Source: Candidatus Latescibacterota bacterium
Lineage (GTDB): Bacteria > Latescibacterota > UBA2968
Direction of reading: 5' to 3'
Assembly: GCA_022821275.1 (NCBI GenBank)
Contig: JAJEDY010000095.1
Coordinates: forward strand, 87,545-151,544
Length of the DNA: 64,000 nt
Below the pieces are notes generated by a model. That model was given only the letters and a program-made list of their open reading frames with translations, was not told where the DNA came from and made no database searches. Position 1 is the stretch's first letter, and each line of letters starts with the position of its first letter. Shown piece after piece: positions 16,710-25,168 of this stretch. A program made the position numbers and the translations under genes.

Positions 16710-17800
16710 CGCTCTACCGTAATCTTTAAGCGGTCTATTGCAACATCAAGTACTTTCATTGCCTCGCGGACCTTTCCCACAGCTTCTTGGTCATCGAATG
16801 ACACAGAGTGCAGATTCGAGTTTACCCGTTTAAGGTGGTCTGTAGCTCTGGTTATATCTTCTAAAAACTCCTCTCTATTGTCCACCGTATTACTATAAGC
16901 ACTATCCAATGGCACACCTTGTCGGAATGCTTTCAGTGTGTCAGGGTTTTCTATTATCGCACTTAATTTGCCGATGTTTCGAGATTCACCAAGACGAGTG
17001 GAACCCTTCTCATCTTTTTTAAACAACCACTCCGTAAGTTCTTTAAGAGGTGCTTCTTTCAATGCTTCTGGTTTGTTAATGGGGTATGTTGGTTTACCGT
17101 CTTCTTCTCTGACGCCAACAAATGACGCAATTTCCAAGTCTCCGATTGCCGTATAGAACACGCCGAACTGAAAACTGCCCTCATCCAAATCCTCAATGTC
17201 AAAAAAGTCACGTTCTTCAATGGCTTCGTACGCCGCTAAAGCATCCAGATTTCGTCGAACTGCATCGCGCTTGCTTCCGATTTCACGGGCAACCTCAATA
17301 CAGCGTTGTTCAGGTTCACCTGATAATTGTTCAAACAACAATTTTAAGTATCGTGCCTTAGCCAAGGGCTCCCATCGCTGCACCCCAGAAATATGGCGAA
17401 AGCCCAGATATTGTAAGGCATCATCCCTTGATTCAACTATATGTACTGGGATTTCTGTTGGTCTGTGTTTAGCCTCTTCTGCCGCTCTTGTGATACTACG
17501 GATGTTGCCTGCTTCTCCCGGATCTTGCAACAGCCGTAATGCTGCCAGTCTGCGATTACCCTCCAGAACTGTGTATTTGTCGTCTTTATAAGGAGTTACG
17601 ACGATGGCTTCACCAGGGAAGAAACCATTCACTCCAATTGAGGTCATCAAATCAGTAATACCGGTTTTGCTCGCCAAATATTTGATAATTTCGCTATCTT
17701 TTGGAGCTACCGTTTTAGGCAACCGAGGATTTTCTTTATCAAATTCGAGATCGTCAATTTTGAGCTCTTTAAAGTTCTTGAGCACTTCAAAGTCGTTCAT
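16706..17800 (-). CDS. ParB/sulfiredoxin-fold nuclease-like protein
   Basis: 364 residues. The N-terminal domain (about 15-130) carries the ParB/Srx signature: LKIDDLEFDKENPRLPKT, then IVVTPYKDDKYTVLEGNRRLA with GNRR at 81-84, which in ParB and its DNA-modification relatives (DndB-like, DpdB-like) binds nucleotide. A helical HTH-like region with EVAREIGSKRDAVRRNLDAL follows, consistent with DNA binding. It is not a chromosome-partition ParB: no parA is near and the operon partners are a cytosine methyltransferase (4-bp overlap upstream) and a candidate nuclease (4-bp overlap downstream). CTPase/ATPase-gated DNA recognition is a plausible role, by inference. Confidence 0.85.
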   Translation of the reverse strand: MNDFEVLKNFKELKIDDLEFDKENPRLPKTVAPKDSEIIKYLASKTGITDLMTSIGVNGFFPGEAIVVTPYKDDKYTVLEGNRRLAALRLLQDPGEAGNIRSITRAAEEAKHRPTEIPVHIVESRDDALQYLGFRHISGVQRWEPLAKARYLKLLFEQLSGEPEQRCIEVAREIGSKRDAVRRNLDALAAYEAIEERDFFDIEDLDEGSFQFGVFYTAIGDLEIASFVGVREEDGKPTYPINKPEALKEAPLKELTEWLFKKDEKGSTRLGESRNIGKLSAIIENPDTLKAFRQGVPLDSAYSNTVDNREEFLEDITRATDHLKRVNSNLHSVSFDDQEAVGKVREAMKVLDVAIDRLKITVER

Positions 17801-18858
17801 GAGAATACCTCTTCCGGTAGTGCTTCGAAAATTTGCCGGAAAATCATTGGCGGTACTGCATTGCCAATGACCTTATATTTGCTCAGCAATCCCGCTGTGT
17901 CTGGAAATTCCCAGCCGCCGAGGTCTTGAAGGGCTGCTGCTTCCTTATAGGAAAGCCGGCGAGCTTTATTGGGATCTCCTTCGAAAACCCACTGATCTGT
18001 GCCTATTTTTTTTAATGGCGGACTCATTGGATGCAACGGCATATGGCGTGCGTTTGCGAGTACTGTTTTGCTTGGTTCATCCCATCCGCGGTAGCGGTCA
18101 CGAGAGAGATAATACCAATGAAAATCCTGATCACAAAACTCGCCTTGAGGCCATTCTTCTTGCAAGTCTTTTAAAACTTCTCGCTGTGTTTTAATCGGTT
18201 TCAGTCCCGGTCCATGTGTGGGTTTGGGAAATTGATATTTAACTCCGAAATCGGAGCGGATGCCGACGATAAAAATCCGCCGTCGCTCTTGGGCCAAACC
18301 GTACTCAGCGGCGTTGATGATGTCCCAGGTGACGCGGTATCCAGCTAAACGGAAACGGACGAGTTGCGCATTTAAAAAATGTCGATTGTCGCTTCGCGCC
18401 ATGCCAGACACGTTTTCTACAATAAAGACCTTAGGGCGGATCTTCCGCAGAGCGCGATCAAATTCGCGATACAGTACATTGATTTTGCGACCAGTATCGC
18501 GCGCTCCACCTTGACAGTAGCCTTGACAGGGATAGCATCCGGCCAGAACGTCCGATGATGGAAAGGATCTGATTTGGTCAATGCTATCGGTTTTGAAATC
18601 GGTTTCGGGCAGATTGGCTTCATAGACATCCTTAGCATAGGCTAGAATGTCATTTGCCATTAGAATTTCGCAACCAGCGTCGATCAGTCCCCGATCGGAG
18701 CCTCCGCATCCTGTAAAAAGAGAAACCGTTTTCAATGGTTGTTTTAAAATGGATTTATTCAGCATCGCCTCATTCGCGTCGGTCAAACAAGTGTCTTCAT
18801 CAATCTGGAACTCAGTCGCATTCTGAATGCTCTGAAATTCTACTTTGGTAAATTTCAT
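17797..18858 (-). CDS. DNA (cytosine-5) methyltransferase
   Basis: 353 residues with all C5-methyltransferase landmarks: motif I KTVSLFTGCGGSDRG (AdoMet site, residues 44-56), motif IV with the catalytic Cys111 in GCYPCQGYCQGGARD, motif VI VENVSG, motif VIII QERRRIFIVGIR and motif X KVIGNAVPP. The variant PCQGYCQGG replaces the usual PCQPFS, so it belongs to a divergent branch. The target recognition region between VIII and X is short (about 90 residues), implying a short target. It is the first gene of the trio and overlaps the ParB-like gene by 4 bp. It would protect host DNA in a restriction-like system. Confidence 0.95.
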   Translation of the reverse strand: MKFTKVEFQSIQNATEFQIDEDTCLTDANEAMLNKSILKQPLKTVSLFTGCGGSDRGLIDAGCEILMANDILAYAKDVYEANLPETDFKTDSIDQIRSFPSSDVLAGCYPCQGYCQGGARDTGRKINVLYREFDRALRKIRPKVFIVENVSGMARSDNRHFLNAQLVRFRLAGYRVTWDIINAAEYGLAQERRRIFIVGIRSDFGVKYQFPKPTHGPGLKPIKTQREVLKDLQEEWPQGEFCDQDFHWYYLSRDRYRGWDEPSKTVLANARHMPLHPMSPPLKKIGTDQWVFEGDPNKARRLSYKEAAALQDLGGWEFPDTAGLLSKYKVIGNAVPPMIFRQIFEALPEEVFS

Positions 18859-18954
18859 GCCTTACTCCCAGCCATATTAAATTTACTAGGGATATATGTT
18901 GTGTATATTGTAGGGAGAAATATGCAGGGGGGAAAAGTAGTGCACATTTTGACA

Positions 18955-19062
18955 CATAATACGACATGTATATATTTTTTGCAATGGAATTACAGAATAA
19001 AAATGAATAAGAAAAACGGATTCAAATCCGTAGTAATCGGTGTTTCGGAGGGCGACTCCCCT
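18955..19062 (+). pseudogene. Decayed copy of the 5' end of the uridine-kinase-like gene at 29.3 kb
   Basis: The stretch aligns with the promoter, leader and first 20 codons of the gene at 29320. Shared blocks are ATAATACG, TATTTTTTGCAAT and ATGAATAAGAAAAACG (versus ATGAATGAGAAAAACG), then GTAATCGGTGTTTCGG versus GTAATTGGTATTTCGG. Translated it gives MNKKNGFKSVVIGVSEGDSP against MNEKNEVRPIVIGISGGSAA. The P-loop is destroyed and similarity ends near 19062. About three quarters of the positions match by eye. It is a non-functional remnant in the same orientation as the intact gene 10.3 kb away, with the type I restriction island between them. The rest of the 18859-19122 gap holds nothing else I recognise. 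Confidence 0.6.
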
Positions 19063-19122
19063 CGATATTGTTTTTTATGGACTTACAGGACACAAGTTGA
19101 GAACAAGCGCATTTGATGAGCT

Positions 19123-20127
19123 TCAGACGACCGCTGCTTCATCTATGGAAAAGAGATTTTGTTCAGAGTCAAGCGTTGCTTTGATACCATTTGGAAGAAC
19201 CATTTGAGGACTCGTATGCCCGATATCTACTTGTGTGAGGATGGGAAAATCAAATGCCGATGTATAATGACTGATCAACTTTTGCAGTAACTCTTCCTGG
19301 GCTTCAGATAGGTTGTTCACTTTTCCTATGACCAAACCAGAAATCTCATCAAAAAGACCAATCTGCTGGCATTGTGCAAGGGCTTCCTCGGCATACATGA
19401 GAACGGTGTTTCCCATATTGACTTCTTCCAGATAAAGAATTTTACCGTGAAATGAAGGCCAAAATGGTGTGCCAAACAGTATCGGCAGGGTATGGAGATT
19501 GCCACCTATAAGAAGTCCCTGCGCTCTGCCACCTTTGAGCCAATGCCAACCAGGATTATTCTTCATTTTCCGCGGGCTGTTTTCACTGGGTGCGTCATCT
19601 GTCCAGGTCTCCGGTGCCTCCAATGGTCCCGGGGCGGTTGATGTGAACAGGACATCTTTTATACTTTCGAGTGTATAACTCAAGGGTTTCGGAAATTCGC
19701 TGAGACCGTTGAGTAGGGTTGGTCCGTGGAAAGTGACCATATTGAGGCGTGCGTAGATGCCGAGTAGCAGGGCTGTATTCGCGCTGTATCCCATCAAGAT
19801 TTTGGGGAATCGCGCAATCAAATCCCAGTCGAGCAGGGGAAGGAGGGCATTGGTACCAGATCCTCCTGAGAGACAAAAAATCGCTTTGATGTCCGGGTCA
19901 GCAAATAGGTCGTGAAGATCATCGACACGCAATTGGGGGGCTGGATTCAAATGTTCGCGTTGATGGCGTGCGTTATTCGCTATCTGAACTTTCAAACCGA
20001 GATCTTCAATGGCTGTCCGGGCGCGGGAAAGCCAATTGTTAGTAAAAGAAAAAAATGAGGCAGCAGGCGAGGCGATTCCCACAGTATCACCGGGTTTTAA
20101 TCTCGGTGGTTTGATCGTGTTATTCAC
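19123..20127 (-). CDS. LD-carboxypeptidase / MccF-like serine peptidase (family S66)
   Basis: 334 residues. S66 hallmarks: LKPGDTVGIASPAA at the start, the nucleophile elbow LMGYSANTALL (Ser115; usual form GYSDxTxL), the catalytic Glu region ILYLEEVNMG and the His in VDIGHTSPQMVLPNG. S66 enzymes either trim murein tetrapeptides in the cytoplasm (LdcA) or cleave microcin-C-like peptide-nucleotide antibiotics (MccF, self-immunity). The elbow has Ala where most have Asp. It overlaps an UPF0175 antitoxin gene by 4 bp, unusual company for a murein enzyme and compatible with an immunity or stress role, though that is inference. Confidence 0.92.
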   Translation of the reverse strand: MNNTIKPPRLKPGDTVGIASPAASFFSFTNNWLSRARTAIEDLGLKVQIANNARHQREHLNPAPQLRVDDLHDLFADPDIKAIFCLSGGSGTNALLPLLDWDLIARFPKILMGYSANTALLLGIYARLNMVTFHGPTLLNGLSEFPKPLSYTLESIKDVLFTSTAPGPLEAPETWTDDAPSENSPRKMKNNPGWHWLKGGRAQGLLIGGNLHTLPILFGTPFWPSFHGKILYLEEVNMGNTVLMYAEEALAQCQQIGLFDEISGLVIGKVNNLSEAQEELLQKLISHYTSAFDFPILTQVDIGHTSPQMVLPNGIKATLDSEQNLFSIDEAAVV

Positions 20128-20384
20128 TGCTCACCAGCCTGAAGTCGTTCGCGTTTCCATTCCTCCGCATTGAGATCAAAGAAAGCAATGCCCAATTGAG
20201 ATGCATGCTGAATAAATTCCCAGCGTGACATGTCCAATAATTGAGCCGCTTTGCCACTGGATATGCTGCCTCGGCGATATAGCTCCAGAACAATCATTTC
20301 ACGAGCCGTTTCTTGAATAGGCTGATTAAGTTCCTGTAATAGAACTGCCAGATCAGTATCAAGAGTTACTGTGACGAGTGACAC
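20124..20384 (-). CDS. UPF0175 family antitoxin-like protein
   Basis: 86 residues from GTG 20384, chosen because CAGGAGA lies 5 nt upstream; an upstream ATG at 20447 has no ribosome site and adds non-family residues. The UPF0175 pattern is clear: a helix LNQPIQETAREMIVLELYRR, then GSISSGKAAQLLDMSRWEFI, the conserved helix-turn-helix, and FFDL near the end. These proteins normally precede a PIN/DUF3368 toxin. Here the expected toxin gene is absent and an S66 peptidase starts within the stop codon instead. It may regulate the peptidase gene or be an orphan antitoxin. Confidence 0.88.
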   Translation of the reverse strand: MSLVTVTLDTDLAVLLQELNQPIQETAREMIVLELYRRGSISSGKAAQLLDMSRWEFIQHASQLGIAFFDLNAEEWKRERLQAGEQ

Positions 20385-20460
20385 AACAATCTCCTGGTTG
20401 ATGTTTTTTTCACTTCTTCTAACAAGAAAATGTAAAAGACTCACCACAGAAAGTCAATCA

Positions 20461-20500
20461 ACGTTCATCTGCTTTTATCTGCGTTCATCTGCGGATAGAC
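20461..20500. repeat. Dispersed CGCAGATGAACGCAGAT-type repeat
   Basis: Read on the minus strand: ATCCGCAGATGAACGCAGAT, then AAAAGCAGATGAACG. The same ATCCGCAGATGAACGCAGAT occurs at about 47070 and, with an extra unit, at 58692. It lies in the 65-bp gap between hsdM and the UPF0175 gene, downstream of hsdM. Confidence 0.8.
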
Positions 20501-20511
20501 ATGATTTCAGC

Positions 20512-22203
20512 CTACAACCCCCGCAAAGCCGATAGTGCTTCGGCGACTTCTCTCCCTTTTTGTTCTATGATGTTGAGCAGGTCTTCGGGAGTTCGGGTGT
20601 CTTCTTCGATGATGCTGTTGGGATTGACGGCTTTGAGGTCATAGACCGCGTCATCAATTGCCTGTGCTCGGTTCTTCAATTCTCGCGTATCTCGCCGCAG
20701 TTCTCCTTCCTGTATTTCCAGCACTTTGTAGTCACCCATTCCCTTTTTCATGGCCATCAACTGAACTTTGATTGCATCGGCCTGTCGGCTTTTGGAATCG
20801 GCTTGTTTATAGAGAGGCGCAGATTCTTTGAGAGCGTCTTTTTTGCGTTGGGGGAGATCTACTGTCCAGCTTTTTTCGCTTTCCTCGCGTTTGGGCATCC
20901 GTTTGAAAAAGTCTTCGAAGTGTTTCGACGTCAGGGGATTGCGTTTTGTTACTTTTATGTCTGACAGGTCGTAATACCAGATTTCTGTTGTGGGTTCACC
21001 TTTTAAAAAGAAGAGCAGATTGGTTTTCACGCCAGCTCCTGCCGATGTGAAGACACCGCTGGGCAGGCTCACAACGCACCACAGGTTGCACTCTTCGACG
21101 AGTTTGCGTTTGGTCTGGACAAAGGCGATTTCGTTTGTTCGAAATAAAATGCCTTCGTCCATCACAATGCCGCAGCGTCCGCCTTGCGTGAGGCTATCTA
21201 TGATGTGTTGTAAAAAGAGAACCTGCGTGGCTCCTGTTTTGTAAGCAAATTGCGTTTGAGCGTCTTTGCCTTCTTTGCCGCCAAAGGGCGGATTCATCAG
21301 CACCACGTCAAATAGCGGTGGTGCATTGAGAAAAAGCCCGCCATAGACTTCATTGCCCGTGAGCGTGTTGCCATGCCAGATGTGGGGCTGGTCAATGTCG
21401 TGAAGTACCAGATTGGCAAGGGCGATGGGATAGATCAAATTTTCTTTTTCGCGTCCGTAGAACGTTTGTGTTTTGAGGATGTCGAGTTGATCGGGGGTGG
21501 CGTCGCCGCCGAGGTTGTGATGCATGTGTTCGTAAGCCTGAGCTAGAAAACCGCCAGTGCCACACGCAGGATCGTACACAGTTTCACCGATTTTGGGATC
21601 GACTGTGCGAATCAAAGCGCGGACGACTTCTCGAGGCGTGAAGAATTGACCGCCATCATTGCCTTTTTCGCCCATGCGGAGTAAGAGACCTTCATAGACT
21701 TGCGATAAGGGAAAGACATGGGTTGGGTCAATGGTTTCGTCTTTGATTTCGTGGACGCGGTCCAACACATCGAGCATGTTCCGCTCGGTGTCAATGCGGA
21801 CCCGTTCGACACCAGACATGACTTCGCTGATGATCTTTTGCCGTGCAGTGGCGTTGGGTTTGTCCCGCAGTTCTTTCAGGTGGGACAGGAGGTCTTCGTT
21901 CACGAAGGTAAAGAATGCACCCAGTGTGCCTTCTTGAAGTTCTGTGCGTTTTGCGCCATCTGGTGCAGCCCAATCGCGCCAGCGATACGGTGCTTCTAAT
22001 GATGGGATATAGTGTTGCCCGACGGCTTTTGACATCATTTCTTCTTGTTCTTCGCGCTCGTCCAGGATGCGGAGGAATAAGATCCATGTCAGTTCTGGTA
22101 CATACTGCATTGCGCCCGCGCAGTTGGATCGCCGCATGATGTCGCAGATGCTTTTAATCGCGCTATCGACGGATTGCGCGGTGGATAGTCCTGCTTTTGT
22201 CAT
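20512..22203 (-). CDS. hsdM: Type I restriction-modification system, DNA methyltransferase subunit
   Basis: 563 residues, N6-adenine methyltransferase. The N-terminal HsdM helical domain (SAIKSICDIMRRSNCAGAMQ) leads to the catalytic domain with FFTPREVVRALIRTVDP, motif I YDPACGTGGFLAQAYEHM (about 218-235) and catalytic motif IV VLMNPPFGGKEG. The C-terminal helical tail (KNRAQAIDDAVYDLKAVNP) contacts the S subunit. It works with HsdS to methylate the target and with HsdR to cut. The start is 18 bp below the hsdS stop, so the order on the transcript is S then M, opposite to the common M-S order. Confidence 0.97.
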   Translation of the reverse strand: MTKAGLSTAQSVDSAIKSICDIMRRSNCAGAMQYVPELTWILFLRILDEREEQEEMMSKAVGQHYIPSLEAPYRWRDWAAPDGAKRTELQEGTLGAFFTFVNEDLLSHLKELRDKPNATARQKIISEVMSGVERVRIDTERNMLDVLDRVHEIKDETIDPTHVFPLSQVYEGLLLRMGEKGNDGGQFFTPREVVRALIRTVDPKIGETVYDPACGTGGFLAQAYEHMHHNLGGDATPDQLDILKTQTFYGREKENLIYPIALANLVLHDIDQPHIWHGNTLTGNEVYGGLFLNAPPLFDVVLMNPPFGGKEGKDAQTQFAYKTGATQVLFLQHIIDSLTQGGRCGIVMDEGILFRTNEIAFVQTKRKLVEECNLWCVVSLPSGVFTSAGAGVKTNLLFFLKGEPTTEIWYYDLSDIKVTKRNPLTSKHFEDFFKRMPKREESEKSWTVDLPQRKKDALKESAPLYKQADSKSRQADAIKVQLMAMKKGMGDYKVLEIQEGELRRDTRELKNRAQAIDDAVYDLKAVNPNSIIEEDTRTPEDLLNIIEQKGREVAEALSALRGL

Positions 22204-22221
22204 AAATACCTCATTGAGATG

Positions 22222-23367
22222 TCAAAGTTCGCCGTTGAAGGCTTTGCGAAGTATCGCGGAGGGTAGTTGGTTAATTGTCTCTAAATTTTCCTTAATCGCA
22301 ACACAAGCGCGTGAGATGTTGGCCATACGATCTTTTAGGGTAGCGGCGATGCGTTTTTGTTCGGAGAGGGGAGGAAATGGAACCACAAGGTCTTCAAGAA
22401 AGTATGAGGGGACCCTTTGTTGACCCACGGACCCTGTGAAGTGGGAGGTTGCTTCATTGAGAATCGACGGTTGGCGGATGTAGAGATGTATCCATTCAGG
22501 TATGACTTTATCTCCTGGTCTGATGACATGAAATTCGGTCGTGCCAAAACCGATACCGTCAATCAAATTTCTTGCTATAACGTGTTTCCCATTCTGCATG
22601 CAGGGTGTAATTTTGGCAAATAGAACATCATTTTCTTCAAAGTAGGTGTATCCCTTCTTAACCTCTCCAAAAGGCTTTTCTAATGGATCTGAGATGTTCC
22701 CCGAAGTTCCATCGACAGAGGGCATTGGGACAAAGGTTGTCGTTGCTTCTTCTGTCCGCTTAAGACCTCTGGGACGACGAGGGTTGATCTCTGCAATTTC
22801 CTTCAATTGAGGCCAACGCCATTCCTTTGCCTCGTTACTCTTGAAAGTTTCCCGCAAATACGCAGCCGATAAGGCCTCAGCAGCCTCTAATTGCGCTTCA
22901 GCAGCAACACGGGCGCGGGCAATGTCTGCCATGTGGTCATTTAGAATGGTGGCGATGCGTTTTTGTTCAGAGAGCGGAGGGAGTGAAATTGAAAGATTAT
23001 AAACATCATTTCTGTTTAGCCCAGGTACAGCAGCAGCCTTATTCAAATTTGGGAGATTTAGGCTTTTGAGATAAAAAGACAACCACATAAGGTCGCATTT
23101 TGTTACAGAAGAATCTATGTAATACGTAGTATCAATCGGCCAGCATTTGTCCTTTACCAAATGTATTTCCCCTATTGATCCTTTTCTGCCTATGACAATA
23201 GCTGGCCCAGAAATCAAGTGTGCATTATGGGTCCCAACAGGCCCGTTTGATCCATATACAGGTACGTTGCCAGGTACTCTGGACCGTGCGGGTAAAGATT
23301 TGCCGTAAAGCAATTCACAAATCTCACCCAATTTTGTTTCTTTCCAATCTGTCACCGAACTTTTCAC
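22222..23367 (-). CDS. hsdS: Type I restriction-modification system, specificity subunit
   Basis: 381 residues with the two-repeat HsdS architecture: target recognition domain 1 (residues 1-130), a conserved spacer LPPLSEQKRIATILNDHMAD, target recognition domain 2 (about 180-330) and a second spacer FPPLSEQKRIAATLKDRMAN. The near-identical spacers form the coiled coil that fixes the distance of the two half-sites. The sequence recognised cannot be read off. It is 18 bp before hsdM and about 55 bp below the HNH-like gene. Confidence 0.95.
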   Translation of the reverse strand: MKSSVTDWKETKLGEICELLYGKSLPARSRVPGNVPVYGSNGPVGTHNAHLISGPAIVIGRKGSIGEIHLVKDKCWPIDTTYYIDSSVTKCDLMWLSFYLKSLNLPNLNKAAAVPGLNRNDVYNLSISLPPLSEQKRIATILNDHMADIARARVAAEAQLEAAEALSAAYLRETFKSNEAKEWRWPQLKEIAEINPRRPRGLKRTEEATTTFVPMPSVDGTSGNISDPLEKPFGEVKKGYTYFEENDVLFAKITPCMQNGKHVIARNLIDGIGFGTTEFHVIRPGDKVIPEWIHLYIRQPSILNEATSHFTGSVGQQRVPSYFLEDLVVPFPPLSEQKRIAATLKDRMANISRACVAIKENLETINQLPSAILRKAFNGEL

Positions 23368-23421
23368 GCTACAAATATCCTTTCTTTTGGAGATTATATA
23401 CGGTAGTGCCCAAAACAGAGA

Positions 23422-24681
23422 TTAATCAAAAAGATTGAAAGGTTCTCGATGGTTCAGGTCTAAGAGAATGCCTTCTTTGGCAGGTGTCAAAAAGTCCGGC
23501 GCAAAAACCAAAAAAGGTAGGTGTTCTATGTTCTTCAAAAATTCTTGCGAAACAAATTTTTGGAAGTCTTGGACAGAATCATGGTCTCTTAAAAACGGGT
23601 TTTCAGGAAAATGCTCAGTAACGGTTCCGTATTTGTCATGTTCTTCTAAATAGGAGAAAACAAGTATTGTCTCGTTAGTGTTGATTGGCAATATGTTGAT
23701 AATATAAAAAAAGTGAAAAGTACCGCTATTGGGAGGCAAATTTTCGCTATTTTCATTAGATACAGAAAGCCCTATTGTCGAATTGTCGGATCTCCAGTTT
23801 TCCATCAGTGACATCGGGTAGAAATCAAGAGCAAGAGAAGGAGAGCGTAAATAAGGTCTTTGTACCCTTACAAGACAAGTTCCCGCAACAGACGGTTCAC
23901 CTTTAAGAAGAGAAAAATAATGTTTAAAAACGGGAAACCCCTGACGCATTTTTTCTTTTATCAATTTCCAATGTTTAAAATAAACAAAAGGGCCTTCGTT
24001 CTTAAAAGAAATATCCTGTTCTCGTTGTCCTTCGCTTAAGGTCTGTGGTTCCGGCTTAATCGCACCCTCTCTTATGAGGCCATCTATTTTTTTGTCATGA
24101 ACATGGAGAGATATATTATGGCGATAGCAGACTGCCATGCTTGCCAAAAAACTTCTTATTGCTTGAGTATCACACCACGCTGTAAATATCCTATCACGAG
24201 TCCTATCATTGGGTAATACCAAACCTTCATCTACCTGATTGAATAACCAATTATCGCAAGATTCACAAACAAAACCCCAAGACCCCGTTTTTCTTCCCAC
24301 TTTATGTGGGGAAATTTTCAGACGGGTTTCTTGTAATCCTTCTTTATGGGATTCTATTATTTTTACATCATTATCTCTATTGACTAAATATTTTAGATAT
24401 TTTTTTGAGATAACATGGTTATTCGTACCCGCATCTCTTTCGCCACACCATAAACAAGGAATTTTAACAAGAGAGCCAGAAATAGCTTTTTTGAGATTTT
24501 GTGAATAACCGGCTTGTTTTTTTTCTAAATCGTCTTGACCTTTGAAATTTGAAAAATTAGAAATCCATGTATTCTCTCGCACATATCTCTCTTTAATCGG
24601 GTCTAACTCATTTTTCTTAAATTCTTCTTTCTCTTTAATCTGGGCATGGTGAGCATCGTCAAAACCTGTGTATATCCACAT
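23422..24681 (-). CDS. HNH-like zinc-binding protein inside the type I locus
   Basis: 419 residues from ATG 24681, chosen because GGAAAG precedes it; an upstream start at 24747 has no such site. Residues about 75-150 contain CLWCG, NNHVISKKYLK, and then CESCDN: two Cys-x2-Cys pairs flanking an Asn-His-x-Ile motif, the layout of an HNH (treble-clef) endonuclease. The remaining 270 residues show no family I know. It is encoded between hsdR and hsdS on the same strand, and its codon and base use is AT-rich compared with the neighbouring metabolic genes, suggesting transfer. It may be an added nuclease effector or a separate defence gene carried as cargo. Confidence 0.72.
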   Translation of the reverse strand: MWIYTGFDDAHHAQIKEKEEFKKNELDPIKERYVRENTWISNFSNFKGQDDLEKKQAGYSQNLKKAISGSLVKIPCLWCGERDAGTNNHVISKKYLKYLVNRDNDVKIIESHKEGLQETRLKISPHKVGRKTGSWGFVCESCDNWLFNQVDEGLVLPNDRTRDRIFTAWCDTQAIRSFLASMAVCYRHNISLHVHDKKIDGLIREGAIKPEPQTLSEGQREQDISFKNEGPFVYFKHWKLIKEKMRQGFPVFKHYFSLLKGEPSVAGTCLVRVQRPYLRSPSLALDFYPMSLMENWRSDNSTIGLSVSNENSENLPPNSGTFHFFYIINILPINTNETILVFSYLEEHDKYGTVTEHFPENPFLRDHDSVQDFQKFVSQEFLKNIEHLPFLVFAPDFLTPAKEGILLDLNHREPFNLFD

Positions 24682-24758
24682 ATTCTTTCCTTTTATCAAC
24701 TTTGTTGGTTCTATATCTACCGATAGTGAACATCGTTCAAAGCACAAGGACTCATTGA

Positions 24759-24998
24759 TTAGATCCTATTCTGTTCATTCGGCGGATCTACGTCCCCTAC
24801 CTTTGCCATTGCTGCCAGAAATTTCTCTTTGCTCCCGCGGTTTGCACGCGCTTCAAGATGTGCTTCGGTCGCCATTGCTGATGCTTTTTCGGCCATTGCG
24901 AGCAGAATAAATTGTTCGAATGATATACCTTCGTGCTCGACAATATCCCGGACGGTTGCGTGAAGCGAATCGGATATGGTTATACTGATGGTTGTCAT
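24759..24998 (-). CDS. Ribbon-helix-helix antitoxin-like protein
   Basis: 79 residues: a beta strand TTISITISDSLHATVRDIV, a helix EGISFEQFILLAMAEKASAM and a charged tail. This is the ribbon-helix-helix fold of CopG/HicB-C-terminal type DNA-binding antitoxins. No toxin gene follows within the next 400 bp; the HNH-like gene begins 77 bp downstream on the same strand. It may be an orphan antitoxin or the regulator of the HNH-like gene. Confidence 0.78.
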   Translation of the reverse strand: MTTISITISDSLHATVRDIVEHEGISFEQFILLAMAEKASAMATEAHLEARANRGSKEKFLAAMAKVGDVDPPNEQNRI

Positions 24999-25085
24999 GG
25001 TCGTTAATCTATCTATTCAAGAAACTTCTATCTGGGGCTTTGCCTGTTCATTCGTTTCGCGATTAATAAGCAACAGAAGCCGTTA

Positions 25086-25129
25086 TAAAAAATAATGCCG
25101 AAAGCCTGTGTTTCAAGAGGCTCTCGGCA
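25086..25129 (-). terminator. Rho-independent terminator of the DUF2442 gene
   Basis: TGCCGA-A-AGCCT (25096-25107) and AGGCT-C-TCGGCA (25118-25129) form an 11-bp stem with one mismatch. On the minus strand the stem is followed by a T-rich run (AAAAAATAAT at 25087-25096 on plus). It separates DUF2442 from the RHH gene. Confidence 0.8.
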
Positions 25130-25168
25130 CTTGTACTCAGAAAGTAAGCTACAAATCTCAATGCCTTG

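Noticed and set aside
16706..17800. Chromosome or plasmid partition parB with an origin of replication nearby
   Set aside because: No parA, parS-like 16-bp palindromes or DnaA boxes were seen, and the gene overlaps a DNA methyltransferase.
18859..18954. C-box operator of a restriction controller upstream of the methyltransferase
   Set aside because: GTGCAC and a few short palindromes occur but no two-fold repeated operator of the required spacing could be defined.
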